Below, one piece after another: positions 20,419 to 32,186 of a stretch of 64,000 nt of DNA. How positions within the stretch are numbered: position 1 is the first letter of the stretch; the number at the start of each line of letters is the position of its first letter. The translations under genes were made by a program, and so were the position numbers. Below the pieces are notes generated by a model. The model was given only the letters and a program-made list of their open reading frames with translations. It was not told the DNA's origin and did no database searches. Source of the DNA: Nyssa sinensis (lineage: Eukaryota; Streptophyta; Magnoliopsida; Cornales; Nyssaceae); contig CM018049.1 in the NCBI GenBank assembly GCA_008638375.1, forward strand, positions 2,282,001 through 2,346,000, read 5' to 3'.

Positions 20419-23042
20419 TGCCACGACCCGAAACCCACCCTATGCAGATCTCGTGTCGCGGGGCCGACCCGAAGGCCGTCCCTACTTTTTCCATTCCTGT
20501 ATCATAGTACTAATATGCAATGTACTAAAAATTTTAAACAATGAACAGCGGAAGTCTTTATCAATTACAGTAATCCAGCGGAAGTCTTTTAAAATAAATT
20601 TAACAACGAAAGTCTATTAAATACATGACATGGTTCTACATAAGACAAAATGAGAACTAAACATAACCAGCACCCGGGGTGGTGGTGAATACATTGGAGA
20701 ACTAACATAGACTGATACAATACTTCAAAATGTCCCCCTACGCTCTCAGACTCCTACTGGGGTCTCGCAGCGTCATCACCTGAAATGGGGGGTAAATGGG
20801 GTGGAATGAGCTACAAAGCTCAGTAAGTAAAACAGATCTCCAACACTGGTATCGATGATCAATGTGAATCTATGAATAAGATAATGATAGCCAATCATAA
20901 GGAAGGAGATGCTGTGATAGCCAATGAACATAATCGCCACGAGAGCCAATGGAAACAATTGCCACGAGGGCCAATGAAAAGTAATCACAATACACAATCA
21001 GGAGTAATAGTGTAAAATGAAAATATAACAACAATGAAGTACTGCCACAATGAACCGATCACAATCAAATCAATCAATATAAGTCCTTCAAGACTTGAAG
21101 AATCATAAGGAAATGTGCCATTCAATCAATCACGTTCTGTCAATCATAAGAGATGCTGTTATTCTGTTTCAGGGCTCGGCAGACCCTCGATCTTTTGGGG
21201 CCCGACATACCCCCTAGTCAATTCCAGTAAATTGCCATTTGTCCATTCACGGACTTGACCCGTAGGTCCCATTCAATCAGATAGCATCAGATGGGTGTTG
21301 TGACTGAGCACAACTCCCGTGTCCATAAACATGTCATGATCATAGTAATTCCATAGAATATAAAAATGGAATATCATTCATTCAATGAGGATACAGTAGT
21401 AGGCCTTTCAAGGCATGGTTCAATACGATAACAATGATATAATCAATCAAGCAATGTCCACGAGATAGAACAAGATCTCATTGTGGATAGTAATAACATG
21501 AGTTGCTTTCAAAGCACAGTAAACATGATAACAATGATATACCAGTCAAATGTCCACAAGATAGAATATCGAATGTGGAACACAAGATATCAATACATTT
21601 CAAGAGTACGAGTTTGGCAGTAAAAGAATAAACTTGGCTTGTGGAAACACCACATGTAAGAGAGAGTGATCCACTTACCTCTATCGTGATTCTATCTCAG
21701 AAATCCGTGAGTACCCTTGCCTTTCGAGTTCCCTATATATCAGTGAATACGTTTCAGAATAAATGCTATTCATCAAATTTTATGCCTTTCTATCATAAGT
21801 ATTTCAAATACTATTTTAGACTTTACCATTGAGTCCGGAATGCCGAAGAAAGTCGGTTTAGGCTTTCCGGAATTCCATTTGGACTTTTGCACTAAAAAGG
21901 GCAAAATGGTCATTTTGCACTTTTACGGTATTTTATCCTTCGGGGTCTCATCTCATAAAACGGACCCCACCATTGGATTAGAACGTCCGAGATAATAGGT
22001 TTTGACTATTCATTTGTATCATTTGGACTTCGTTTGACCCAATTTTGAAATAGGGGCATTATTGTAAAATTAATATTTAATTAATTTTTTATGTTTGGGC
22101 AACAGTGAAATTTCTTAAAATATTTGGGGCCGGTTCACAATTTCCAAAAGCTGCGGTCTGAACCAAAAACCCTAAACCGGTCTCCCCTTCACTGAACCAA
22201 ACGGTTCAGTCCATTCAGAGAACCGGATTCCAATATCCTGGTTCCTACCCTTATCCGTGGTTGGAATAAGCCCAAACCCAATTTCCATTTCCTATCCCCA
22301 TAGCCAAACAAGCCCAATTCATTTAAATTTAAAACCCAAACGACACAGTTTTGGCTCCGTTTTATTTCCGATCGAGTACTGACCCGATCCGAACCCGGAT
22401 CCGGTCTAGACTTAACCCGAACAGACCCATGCTTTTCCGGTCATCTTCCCCACTGCTCCGGTAGGGTTCCGGTGTGAACATCGTCTTCTCCGACGACTGT
22501 CACATATTTTCGGTGGTTTTTCCCCCCATTTTGAATGCCATTCTTTTCCATTTTATGTAGATTATATTTCTACCTTTAGATTTCAGTTTAACCTTTTAGT
22601 TCTTCACGAAATAGGGGTTTAACATTTCCGGCCGAATCTCCGGCCAAGTGATATTTTTCTATTTCGTGACGTTTTGATCACGGTTTTGGTCCTAGCATTT
22701 TTCTAGCTTGTTTCTGCAACTCATTAGATCTTTTTAGAAACTTTAAAACAAGTTTTAATCATGATATTCATGGAACCCGAGATTATTCCATCAACCTGCA
22801 ACTCGTTTTTTCTCCTTTTCTAAACCATTTAACCTAATTCTTTGTTGCATTTAAAAGCTAATATCATGCTCATTTAGACCCTAGATTTAGATCAAACATT
22901 CATGCTTCAAATCTCAAAACAGAACTAAATGGCTTACCTGGGTGTTCGGGTTTTTGCCCTTTGTGTGACGCTCCAAAACTTATTTTTGCTCCTGAGCTTT
23001 GCCAACCTTTTCTCAATCTCAGTTCTTTTTTTTTTTGCCTTT
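20419..23042 (-). repeat. 5' LTR of copy A, truncated by assembly gap
   Basis: Begins (minus-strand 3' end) with TGCCACGACCC at 20419 and runs to the N gap, covering about 2.6 of 3.4 kb. It lacks the 15-bp segment of the left LTR and has the GATCGAGTACTGACC variant shared with the LTRs at 47132 and 55262. Presumed introns are 20780-21678 and 21733-22937, with exon 2 at 21679-21732. From about 22370 it has several 1-5 bp losses, often in homopolymers, compared with every other copy, as expected near a contig end. Confidence 0.9.
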
Positions 23043-23142
23043 NNNNNNNNNNNNNNNNNNNNNNNNNNNNNNNNNNNNNNNNNNNNNNNNNNNNNNNNNN
23101 NNNNNNNNNNNNNNNNNNNNNNNNNNNNNNNNNNNNNNNNNN
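23043..23142. other. Assembly gap (100 N)
   Basis: Exactly 100 N, a common placeholder for a gap of unknown size. Left of it is a T-rich stretch inside the array LTR; right of it are (CA)n and (GA)n runs inside a different LTR. The sequence right of it repeats that from position 1. Confidence 0.98.
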
Positions 23143-23204
23143 AGCTGCTCCAAAAATATACACACACACACAGAGACAGAGAGAGAGAGAGAGAGAGGAG
23201 AAAG

Positions 23205-23245
<41 letters not shown>

Positions 23246-26200
23246 GAAGCTTACTATGAGTGAGGAAAAGAAGAAGAAGAGGAAAGAAGGAGATCAGAGG
23301 CGAAAAGAGGTAAAATTTTCTTCCATTTTCTTCTCTGTATTTTATTTTAGCAAGTGTTTACTGCCTTTTTAGAAAACTGAAACAAAGTGCCCAAAGAAAC
23401 ATAGGGTTTAAAAGAGTAGGAAAAATGATGAATTTAGGAAGAAACGGGAGATTCTTTGATGGAGAAATGAGAGAGAAAGGTGGCCAAAAATGATAGGTGG
23501 GGGAAAAGTGTCCTGTTTGAAGCTAAAAACAAACCCAAATGAATTATTGAGGTCCTTAGAGTCATTTTGATATAAAATACGTCAAAAAAAGCTATCAAAA
23601 TAGCAAGAAAAATCAAAAATAAAAGTCGCCAGAAAGCTAGCTTCTCACCGGAGCAGCCACTGGAAGTGCCTGTTTAACGACCGTCGGGTTGCCCAAAGTT
23701 GGGTTTGGTCAGAGAAATGGGATCCTTGAAAAAAATGGAGCATTTCCATTTTTTTAGAAGTCTGGAACCCCACCGAAAACCCTCGCCTGCGCTAGAGAAA
23801 CGTGGGGAAGACGGGTCCTATAAGTGTAGTTAGGCCGGATCTTGCGTCGGGCGGGGCAGGACCCGACCGAGCATATACAAGGAGGACACAGCGATGTCGT
23901 TTGTTGTTTGGGTTAGGTTAAAATTAGACTGTTTAGATACGAAAGTAATAAATCAGCAAATCAGAATTAGGGTAACCTAAAACATGGATAAGACTGATAG
24001 TAGGTATATGTTATCTCGGTTCCCTAAAGGATACTGAACTGGCTGGTTCAAGAGAAAGTTGGACTAGTCTAGGGTTTTCATTTATGAACCCACTGGGTCA
24101 ATGAATTATGTAAAATAAAGAAAACCAAAAACTTTGTGAAATTGTGATTTGGCCCCAAACTTTTGAATAATCCCGTTTTGGCCTAAGATTTGGAAAATTA
24201 ATTCAAATAAGCCCCTGAAAAAATAATAAAGTAATAAATTTATTTATTTAATTATTTTATTAATTGGGTAAAATGACTATTTTACCCTTGGACATTAAAT
24301 AAGTCAAACGAAGCCCAAATAAAATAAATAAATAGCGTATTTTTACTATTTTGGGCATTCTGGACTCAATGGTGGAGTCCAATTGGTGAAATTAAGTCTT
24401 GAAAAATATAGACACGTAAAGTATAGATGACCATATTGCATCTAATAATGCCCAGGGCCACTTAGACAAAAGGTAGCTGCCTTAATTGTCCAAACATTCC
24501 GAGCTCAATGGTGAGGTTCATGAAGCCTAAATAAATCCTGAAAAATATGAACAAACAAACTGGGATAATTTTAAATACACCCTGATGATTAGTTTTGTAA
24601 TCAAATGGACTCCGATGACTTTGAAATTTTGTACCTTAATATTTTGGGACATTCCGGACCTAGTGACGGGATCCGTTTTATGAAACAAAGTCCCAAAACA
24701 ATAGACACATGAAATGTCCAAATGATAATTTTACCCTTAGTATTCCAAAAGCCAGATAAATGTCAAGGGAGACATAGCCTGACTATTTTGGGCTCTCTGG
24801 ACTCAACGATAGAGTCCGTATTAGCAAACAAAGTACCAAAAAATACTACAAGGACCGAATAGACTCAGAACGGAGTTAGAATACGTAAACTGTGAATGGA
24901 AAAGAATGGGACGTTAAAAAGTGTAAATTACCGAATTGCCCTTAAAGGGATAAAGAAGCTATAAGGCCCCAAGGAACCCTAAATGGGAAATTGAAAACCC
25001 GTAATTGAATAGACTAAGTTCAAAGAAACTTAAAACATTTCATAATAATGTTTGGGATTAAAATGGGTACTAATTCATTATGCAATATTTTTGGATCCAT
25101 GATTATAGGATCACCTAAACGTTGGAAATGAAAAGAAGCTGTAGGATAACAATAGTGGTGCCCCTATGAGAATGCGATGCTAAGAAACCAAGGTAAGTAA
25201 CTCCTATGCTTTAATATGGGTTATTCCTAGTCAAGTCACATTTATTTCAAATGCTGCCAAAACTTGTACTCTATTTCTTACCTAATGAACTTGATTTCTC
25301 CGATTTGATGTCAATTGACTTGTAATTATTTGGTTATGCTTGTACTTCAGATTTGATTTGCTTGTTTATATAATTTGTGAACTTATTTGTTGATACTTTA
25401 GCATAGTTATACCATCATGTATACCATGTCATGATCTTGTGATAGATCTTGTTGATGGAAATCGTGTTGTTCCACACACTTATGTCTCGTTGATTGAGAT
25501 TTTGGCTATTTCATATAATTGTACATCCTGTGTGAAATTTTATTGATCATGATATTCGGTAAGTGCCTAGGGTTATACTCAGTCACATGGCCCATCTGTT
25601 CACAGATTGCATGGTGGACCCTTTGGGGTCTTGTGTGTCTTTTGGGGGCTTGAGATGAAAGAGCTCTAGTGCTATTCAGTAAGCCCAGGAGAATGAGGCA
25701 GACCTGAATGTGCATTTCTGGGTGTATGCTGGGCCCCGGTTGTTTACGCATATGTTCTGTTAGAACTCGCTATTGATATTTTTGGCATTCGTTGGATGAT
25801 CATATTTTATACCCTGTGAATGATCATATTGTTGCAAGCATGATATACTTTTGATTGTATTTGTTTGTGGCAGCAAATCATCATGTTAGGCTAGATCCCA
25901 TTTTGCATGATTTGTCATCACTTTCCCGTATTATATTGTGGGATAAGCCTTTTGGACCCTTAGGTCATTGTTGCTTTATCTTGGTGACTGGCTATATGAT
26001 ATCTTTTTCTTCTATATTCTTGTGGACTAACCCTGACCCATGGTAAAGCTAGGAATTTACTTACTGAGCTAAGTTATCTCACTCCTTACTTATGACCATT
26101 CTTTAGGTGGCCCTGTGAGGGATGAAATGCAATAAGATAACTAGTGGAGCTAGTGAAGCACAAATAATTAACACTAATGATATGAACTCCAAGTCAAAGT

Positions 26201-26674
26201 TAACTACGTACTCTGTAAGATTAAGTTTAAAATTGTGTATTATAATATTGCATCATTAGTGATGAGGTTAGCCTAGTATGTTAGATTACCATGATTAAAT
26301 TATACTTGGAGATATTCTGATCGTTGGTCATTGGAGATGAGTTTTTGATCAGGTGAATTGTATTAGTGTAACTTCCACTTTAAGTAACTCATTGATATAG
26401 AATAGATGCATTGGGACATGACTCATGTATATTGATACTCTAAAGATATTTGGTGACTCATTCTAGACGTGCTCTGATGTGTTGGATAAGTTGCATTTCT
26501 GAATTAAAAAGGTTTTAATTTTCGCTGCTTTGACCCTCCATTTAGAATGCAATTCATTGTAAAGTTCAGAAGTCACCTTTGGTTGGTCGCATTGTCGGTG
26601 GGAAAAATTGGCAAGGGGACCAATTAGCATCACGTCCACGGCATTAGTGTAGGGTGGGGTGCCGGGTCGTGACA
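23143..26674 (+). repeat. Plus-strand LTR, second copy of the element at 1-3350
   Basis: From 23321 onward this matches 1-3350 with few differences and ends in GTCGTGACA at 26674. The extra left part shows a (GA)n tract (23171-23240) and a donor-like AAAGAG|GTAAAA at 23310. The presumed introns are 23310-25108 and 25193-26106, with exon 2 at 25109-25192. The 5' end is hidden in the gap. Confidence 0.75.
23160..23245. repeat. (CA)n-(GA)n microsatellite
   Basis: A run of CA dinucleotides followed by a nearly pure GA run of about 75 bp, directly after the gap. It is the kind of sequence at which assemblies break. Confidence 0.9.
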
Positions 26675-28633
26675 TGTACGTTTTGTACGTAAGTAAACCC
26701 CGATGCTCTAATATTTGATATTCTTAGCCATGTCAATGTTATCCTTTGATATTGCCAAATTGTACTCTTATACCTATTTGACATTATTGGTCCCACAAAT
26801 TGATAATTGTTCTATCTTGTGGAAGTTATTAAGAACTTGACTATCATATCTTGATTATGATTACTTGTACGTTTTGTACGTAAGTAAACCCCAACGCTCT
26901 AATATGTGGTATTATCAGCTATGTTATTCCTTTTCCTGCCAAGGTTGTACTCTTATACTTACCTAATGTTATTAGTTCCATAATTTAATGTTCATTCTAT
27001 CTTATGGACTTTATTAAGCATTTGACCGCTATATCTTGATCATGATTGCTTATACATTTTATATGTAAGTAAAGCCCCAAACTCTTGCATGTGGTTGTTC
27101 TTAGCCATGTTATTCCTTTATATTGCCAAGATTTTACTCCTATACATACCTGATGTTTACTAATTCACAATTTGATATTTGTTCTATCTTGGGGGAATTA
27201 TTAAAAATTGAATTACTATAAGCAGATTGTTATGTTCTTACTACAAGTAAAACTCAATCTTTTATATGTGGTAATTGCTAGCCATGTCATAATATTATTC
27301 TTTTATACTGCTAGATTTGTACTCCTATACATACCTGATGTTTATTGATTCAATAATGTGATACTTGTTCTATCTTGTGGATATTATTGAGAATTTGATT
27401 ACTATATCCTAATTATGATTTATTGTAGACTTTGTACCATGTTTTGAAAGGTCAACTGTTATGTTCTCACAGCTGAGAAAAATGATATTTCACATATAAA
27501 CTCTTCGTGAAATTATGATCATGATACATTATGAGTACCCAGAGTTGTGCTCAGTCACAACATCCATCCGATGCTTTTACTGGACCTACAGGTCAAAGTC
27601 CATGAAACTATCCAATGATTTGAAGTGGTAGTGAATCTAGATATGGTTCGAAGAAAGAGTGAATCTGGATATCATTTGAAGTGGTAGTGAATCTAGATGT
27701 GATTCGAAGTGGTAGTGAATCTGGATGTGGTCCGAAGTGGTAATGAACCTGGGTGAGTACTTTTACTAAGGATATGCCAAGCCCTAAATAGAATATGCAT
27801 AAAAATGTTTATTGATGTCATATCTTTTATTAAACTCATAGAATGGTCATATTTTCCTTATGAATGATCATATGTTTTAAAAGCGTATCCATTAACTTAC
27901 GATTGGTTATCTTATGATTGTGGCAGTATGACTATTGTTTGACCAATTCCCTATTCATGACCTCATGTGCCCTATATCATTGATATTCACTTATTCTTGA
28001 TTTACTATTGTGACCTTCTATCTCTTGATTGGCTATTGTGGCATCCTATTAGCTATAGTGACATTCTATTCTATTAGCTATTGTGATATTCTATTTTATT
28101 GGCAATTGTGACATTCTATTCTATTGGCTATTGTGACATTATGTCTCTTAACTAGCTATTACGGTATTCTATTTCTTGACTGGCCAATGTGGCATACTAT
28201 TTTTTGATTGGCTATCATGTTACCATATCCTTGCTTATCTTGGATTATGTTCTTTTCTATACTAACCTGACCCATGGCAGAGCAAAGGAAACTTATTTGC
28301 TGAGATTTGTTAGCTCATTTAGACTTACATGTTTGTTTTAGGAAGGGACGTTGTATGCAAACCATAGGAGCTTGCAAGCAATAGAAAGTATTTTGAGAAA
28401 TACAATAGAAATGATATCTTAATTTTCCCATATATTCACCACCTAGGGGTGATGTAAATGTTGGTTCTGTTTTTGATATGTATATAGAACCTTATTATGA
28501 CTTCTACCGTATAATTGTTTAATTTTTATATTACACATTGTTATCACTGATATAATTAAAAGAAAAGTAGGGACGGCCAGAGGGTTGGTCCCGTGATCCC
28601 CAATCCGCATAGGGTAGGTTTTCGATCATGACA
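26675..28633 (+). repeat. LTR fragment with amplified repeats, second copy
   Basis: Duplicate of 3351-5309. The roughly 185-bp tandem units start near 26675, 26866, 27051 and 27231. The five 28-bp units occupy 27618-27757, and the CTATTGTGAC minisatellite 28005-28229. Unit numbers equal those of the first copy; only point differences were seen. Confidence 0.75.
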
Positions 28634-29317
28634 ATATATCATGTCCTCCATGAACTTTGACCTGTTGATCCAAAAGCATCTATGAATCAGATGGACGTTG
28701 TGACAGATCACAACTCCAAGCACTCATATTAATAATACCATGATCATTATAATTTCACAGATGGTGTGCATATTTGTGGAATAACAAATTCTCGGTAATG
28801 AAAGGCATAGAAAATTTTCAATATCCAAACAAAGTATATAAATAAACAAGTAATCACATGAGGATATTGACAACTAAATTCTTAACAAGTCCACAAGGCA
28901 GAATAGGCATTAAATTGTGGAATCAATAAGTATTAGGCATGTATAGGAGTATAAATTTGGTAGCATAAAGGAAATGACATTGTGACATGGCTGGGAATTA
29001 TCACATGTTAGAGTTCGGGTTTTACTTGCCTTGAAATGTTTCTCCTTTCCTTAAAGGGTATTAGACCACATTTTCCTTTCCTTTTGATATCCCTATAAAT
29101 CAAGAAACATTTCTTAGTTCAATATTGTGTATAATTTTACTATGAGTTTATTTATGAATCTAGGTCTTGTTTGGCAAAATGGACTCCACCATTGAGTCCG
29201 AAACGTCGAAAAAAATTAATTTTGGCTTTTACGGGCTTTCATTTGGCTTTCGGGTATCACTAAGGAAAAAATGGTAATTTTTGCATTTTACGTGTCTTAA
29301 TTTTTGGGATACCACTC
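28634..29317 (-). repeat. Minus-strand LTR fragment, second copy
   Basis: Duplicate of 5310-5993 and the inverted partner of about 33653-34332. Confidence 0.75.
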
Positions 29318-31442
29318 TGTCACATCCAGCACCCCACACTATGCGGATGCCGAAGATGTGATGCCAATTAGCCACCTTGCCGGTCTCCCTACCGACAATG
29401 CAATCAACCAAAGGCAACTTCTTAACCTTATAATGAATTGTATTCCAAATGTTAGGTCAAAACAATGGAAAATTAAAACCCTTTAAATTATCATTCTGAG
29501 TCAAGAATGCAACTCATCTAAACACATCAGAACACGTCTATAATCAGTCATCTAATGTCTCAATATACATCAGCCATGTCCCAATGCATCTATTGTATAT
29601 CAATGAATTCAATAATATAGTTCCACGAACCTGAATATCATGATTCAGTCCACAATACTCCAAGTTTCCATAATTCATTGCCATCAAATCCTTGCTTGGG
29701 ATGCCTCCAGCTTACTAGTTTCATTTCTTCGTGCCTTTTAATCCAATGGAGATAAATCCTAAAAAATGTTAAGATAGAGTGAGCTTAAACAAGCCTAGTG
29801 AGTAACATAGGTTCCCTACCATGGGTTTCAAAACCAGTTCTTGTTTATAAAACACATGGGTAGTTCAGTCATTTTAAAAGTAACAAGTCCAAATAAAAGG
29901 CATGATTAAATGCAGTTCAAGTAGAACAAATCAGATTAAAATAGAACAAAACATATTAGAACATAACATAACAAAACAGATCAGAATAGAAAAGAATAAA
30001 ATGTCAATATATCAATCAGAAGTATAGGCATATCATCAAGTATGTTTGAGCCTTTCCTAGCTGCCCTTAAGCGGACACTCATGGGGCCTCTACCCTCTGA
30101 GTTTTGCTCATAAAATAGATCAAAACGGAACATAACAGAATTGAGTGAAACAGAACAGAACAGGACAGATTGCCAATCGGGCATATCATCAAGTATGTTT
30201 AAGCCTTTCTCAACTACCTATAAGCAGACACTCGTCCTTTCCCAGCTACTTATAAGCAGACACTCATGGGCCCTCTACCCTGTAGGTTTGCTGTTGGCCT
30301 ACACCTGTCATACCGCTCAATCCTGTAGTGGGCCCAAGATTCAGAACATAACAGAATTGAACAGAACTGAATCAGAACAGAACAAAACGGAATCATGACG
30401 TGTAATGCAATACAAGGTGTATACATTTAAGTAATACAATATATGAAAATGCTATGATAGTTAAAATATCACCAAGTCAGAAGTTTCAAGTTACTCACAA
30501 ACTTTTACGCTTATCTCCATTTACAGATGTTTTCTAGATCCTTCCTTAGGCATATCCTTGTATTTCTTAAATAATCATCATCAATCACAAAAATATAAGA
30601 ATTCACCCATTCATGAATTATTCATCATCTTAGAAGTCTATCAGATCACCTAATTAAGTCCATTAACCTATCACCCATTTATTAGGTTCCAACTTAGGCT
30701 ATTGAATTCCCTAATTAAGCTTAATAGCTTTCAGAATTATAATCTAAGTTATTTTGACTTTATTCGTTATCAATTAATCACTTATTTAACCTTAAGGGCA
30801 AAATGATAATTTGCCATTCTTGCCCCAGACCCTAGCTTGGTCCTCAGAACATTCCACATATCCTTTATATAAATTTTTGAGTCTTTTGGATCTCATTTGG
30901 TATCTGTTTTAAATTACCGGAACACATCGGTCATATCCCATTTTATACTTTTACTATTCCAGAGTCTTATTTAGACCCTCAATTCACATTATTATGCTTA
31001 TGACAGTCAATTATATCAGATTGGCCATTTTCAGGATTTATTCAGCCTTTACTTTATATTTCCTATGCTTAGGGGTATTTTCGTCATTTCACATTTTATG
31101 AAATTCTTACCCCGAATCATTATTTAGTCATTTATACAATTTCACAATTATTTGGACCTCCATTGGTATTAATTTTGTCCAATTCGGACTTTATTTGGGC
31201 TTCGTATTGTATTAGGGGTAAAACAGGAATTTCACTTTTTACGGGTCTTAAGTTTTTTTCTTGAATTGTGTCCCCTAAAACGAACCTCTCCATTAGGTCC
31301 AAAATGCCCAAAATAGTTGAAATATATTCTTATTTTATTTTATTTGGGCGTTGTAGCCATTTTTACAAATTAAATATATTTAATTTGTTTAATTCCTTTA
31401 TTATATGCTAGATGCGGATTAAGGATCGATACCTTAATTCGC
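29318..31442 (-). repeat. Truncated minus-strand LTR, second copy
   Basis: Duplicate of 5994-8118, starting TGTCACATCCAGCACCCC at 29318. It includes the inverted repeat at 31414-31442. The right boundary is approximate, as in the first copy. Confidence 0.6.
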
Positions 31443-32150
31443 ATATAGTTTTATAGTAGCATTATTTAATAACCTGCATAGGTTTCGACCAGATACTACT
31501 AGGTATGCCCGGTATACGTAATCTGCATATACTACTAATAACTCGACCCGATTAGACCGAGTAATCACTTTAATGCCACTTTTATGAGCTTAATTATATA
31601 TATTAAGTTATTCGAAATTTTAAATTGAAACTAGTAGGCCGTAAATGTTAAAATTTATACACAAACAGAAAATAGGCAAAATAAAACAATGTGTGAATAA
31701 AACAAAAATTAATCAAATTTGTCGATAAATACGAAGTAAAATTGGTCGAATAAAACAAGAGATACTATGGCAAAAAGTAAGATTTACTATGTAAAGATTT
31801 AACACGCAAACATCAAAAGCAAGGCAAGAATACTAAGGAATTTTTAAAGCAATTAAGGCATAATTTCAAAATTAACGAAAAATAGCTAAAATGCCAAACG
31901 AGGCATAAGTAATAAAACTGGGGAGAAATGAGGCAAAAAGGGAGGCTAAGGGATTTGATCCCTAGACCAATAAGGGTAAAGACTTAAAGTACAAAATCAA
32001 TGCCACCTGGGCTACTAGCACTTTTGTGCTATAAAATGCATAAGATACATACATATGCCCAAATAAGTTTCAATTCTGCACGCTCAAAATTTGAGATGGC
32101 AACACACTATTGGACACCACCCTCCTTCACCAATCATAGCACATGCAAAT
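31443..32150. other. A/T-rich stretch, second copy, with tRNA-like module
   Basis: Duplicate of 8119-8828. The tRNA-like module 1 lies at about 31935-32014 on the minus strand (A-box-like 32003-32014, B-box-like 31951-31961). Nothing else was recognised. Confidence 0.5.
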
Positions 32151-32154
32151 ATAT

Positions 32155-32186
<32 letters not shown>

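Larger units (their letters stand above)
12269..23042 (-). mobile_element. Chromovirus-type Ty3/gypsy element, copy A (right LTR cut by gap)
   Basis: This is a minus-strand element with LTR 12269-15663, internal region 15664-20418 (4755 bp) and a second LTR from 20419 to the assembly gap. The polypurine tract lies directly next to the left LTR, and the PBS (20404-20415) lies 3 nt from the right LTR. Order of domains is gag, CCHC, protease, RT, RNase H, integrase, chromodomain, typical of Ty3/gypsy. The C-terminal chromodomain makes it a chromovirus, and the 3.4-kb LTRs suggest the Tekay/Del clade. The reading frame is broken by three TAG codons and three single-base frameshifts, so it is not autonomous. 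Confidence 0.9.

Noticed and set aside
22900..23372. Open frames running across the N gap
   Set aside because: They are artefacts of translating N and of (GA)n/(CA)n repeats.
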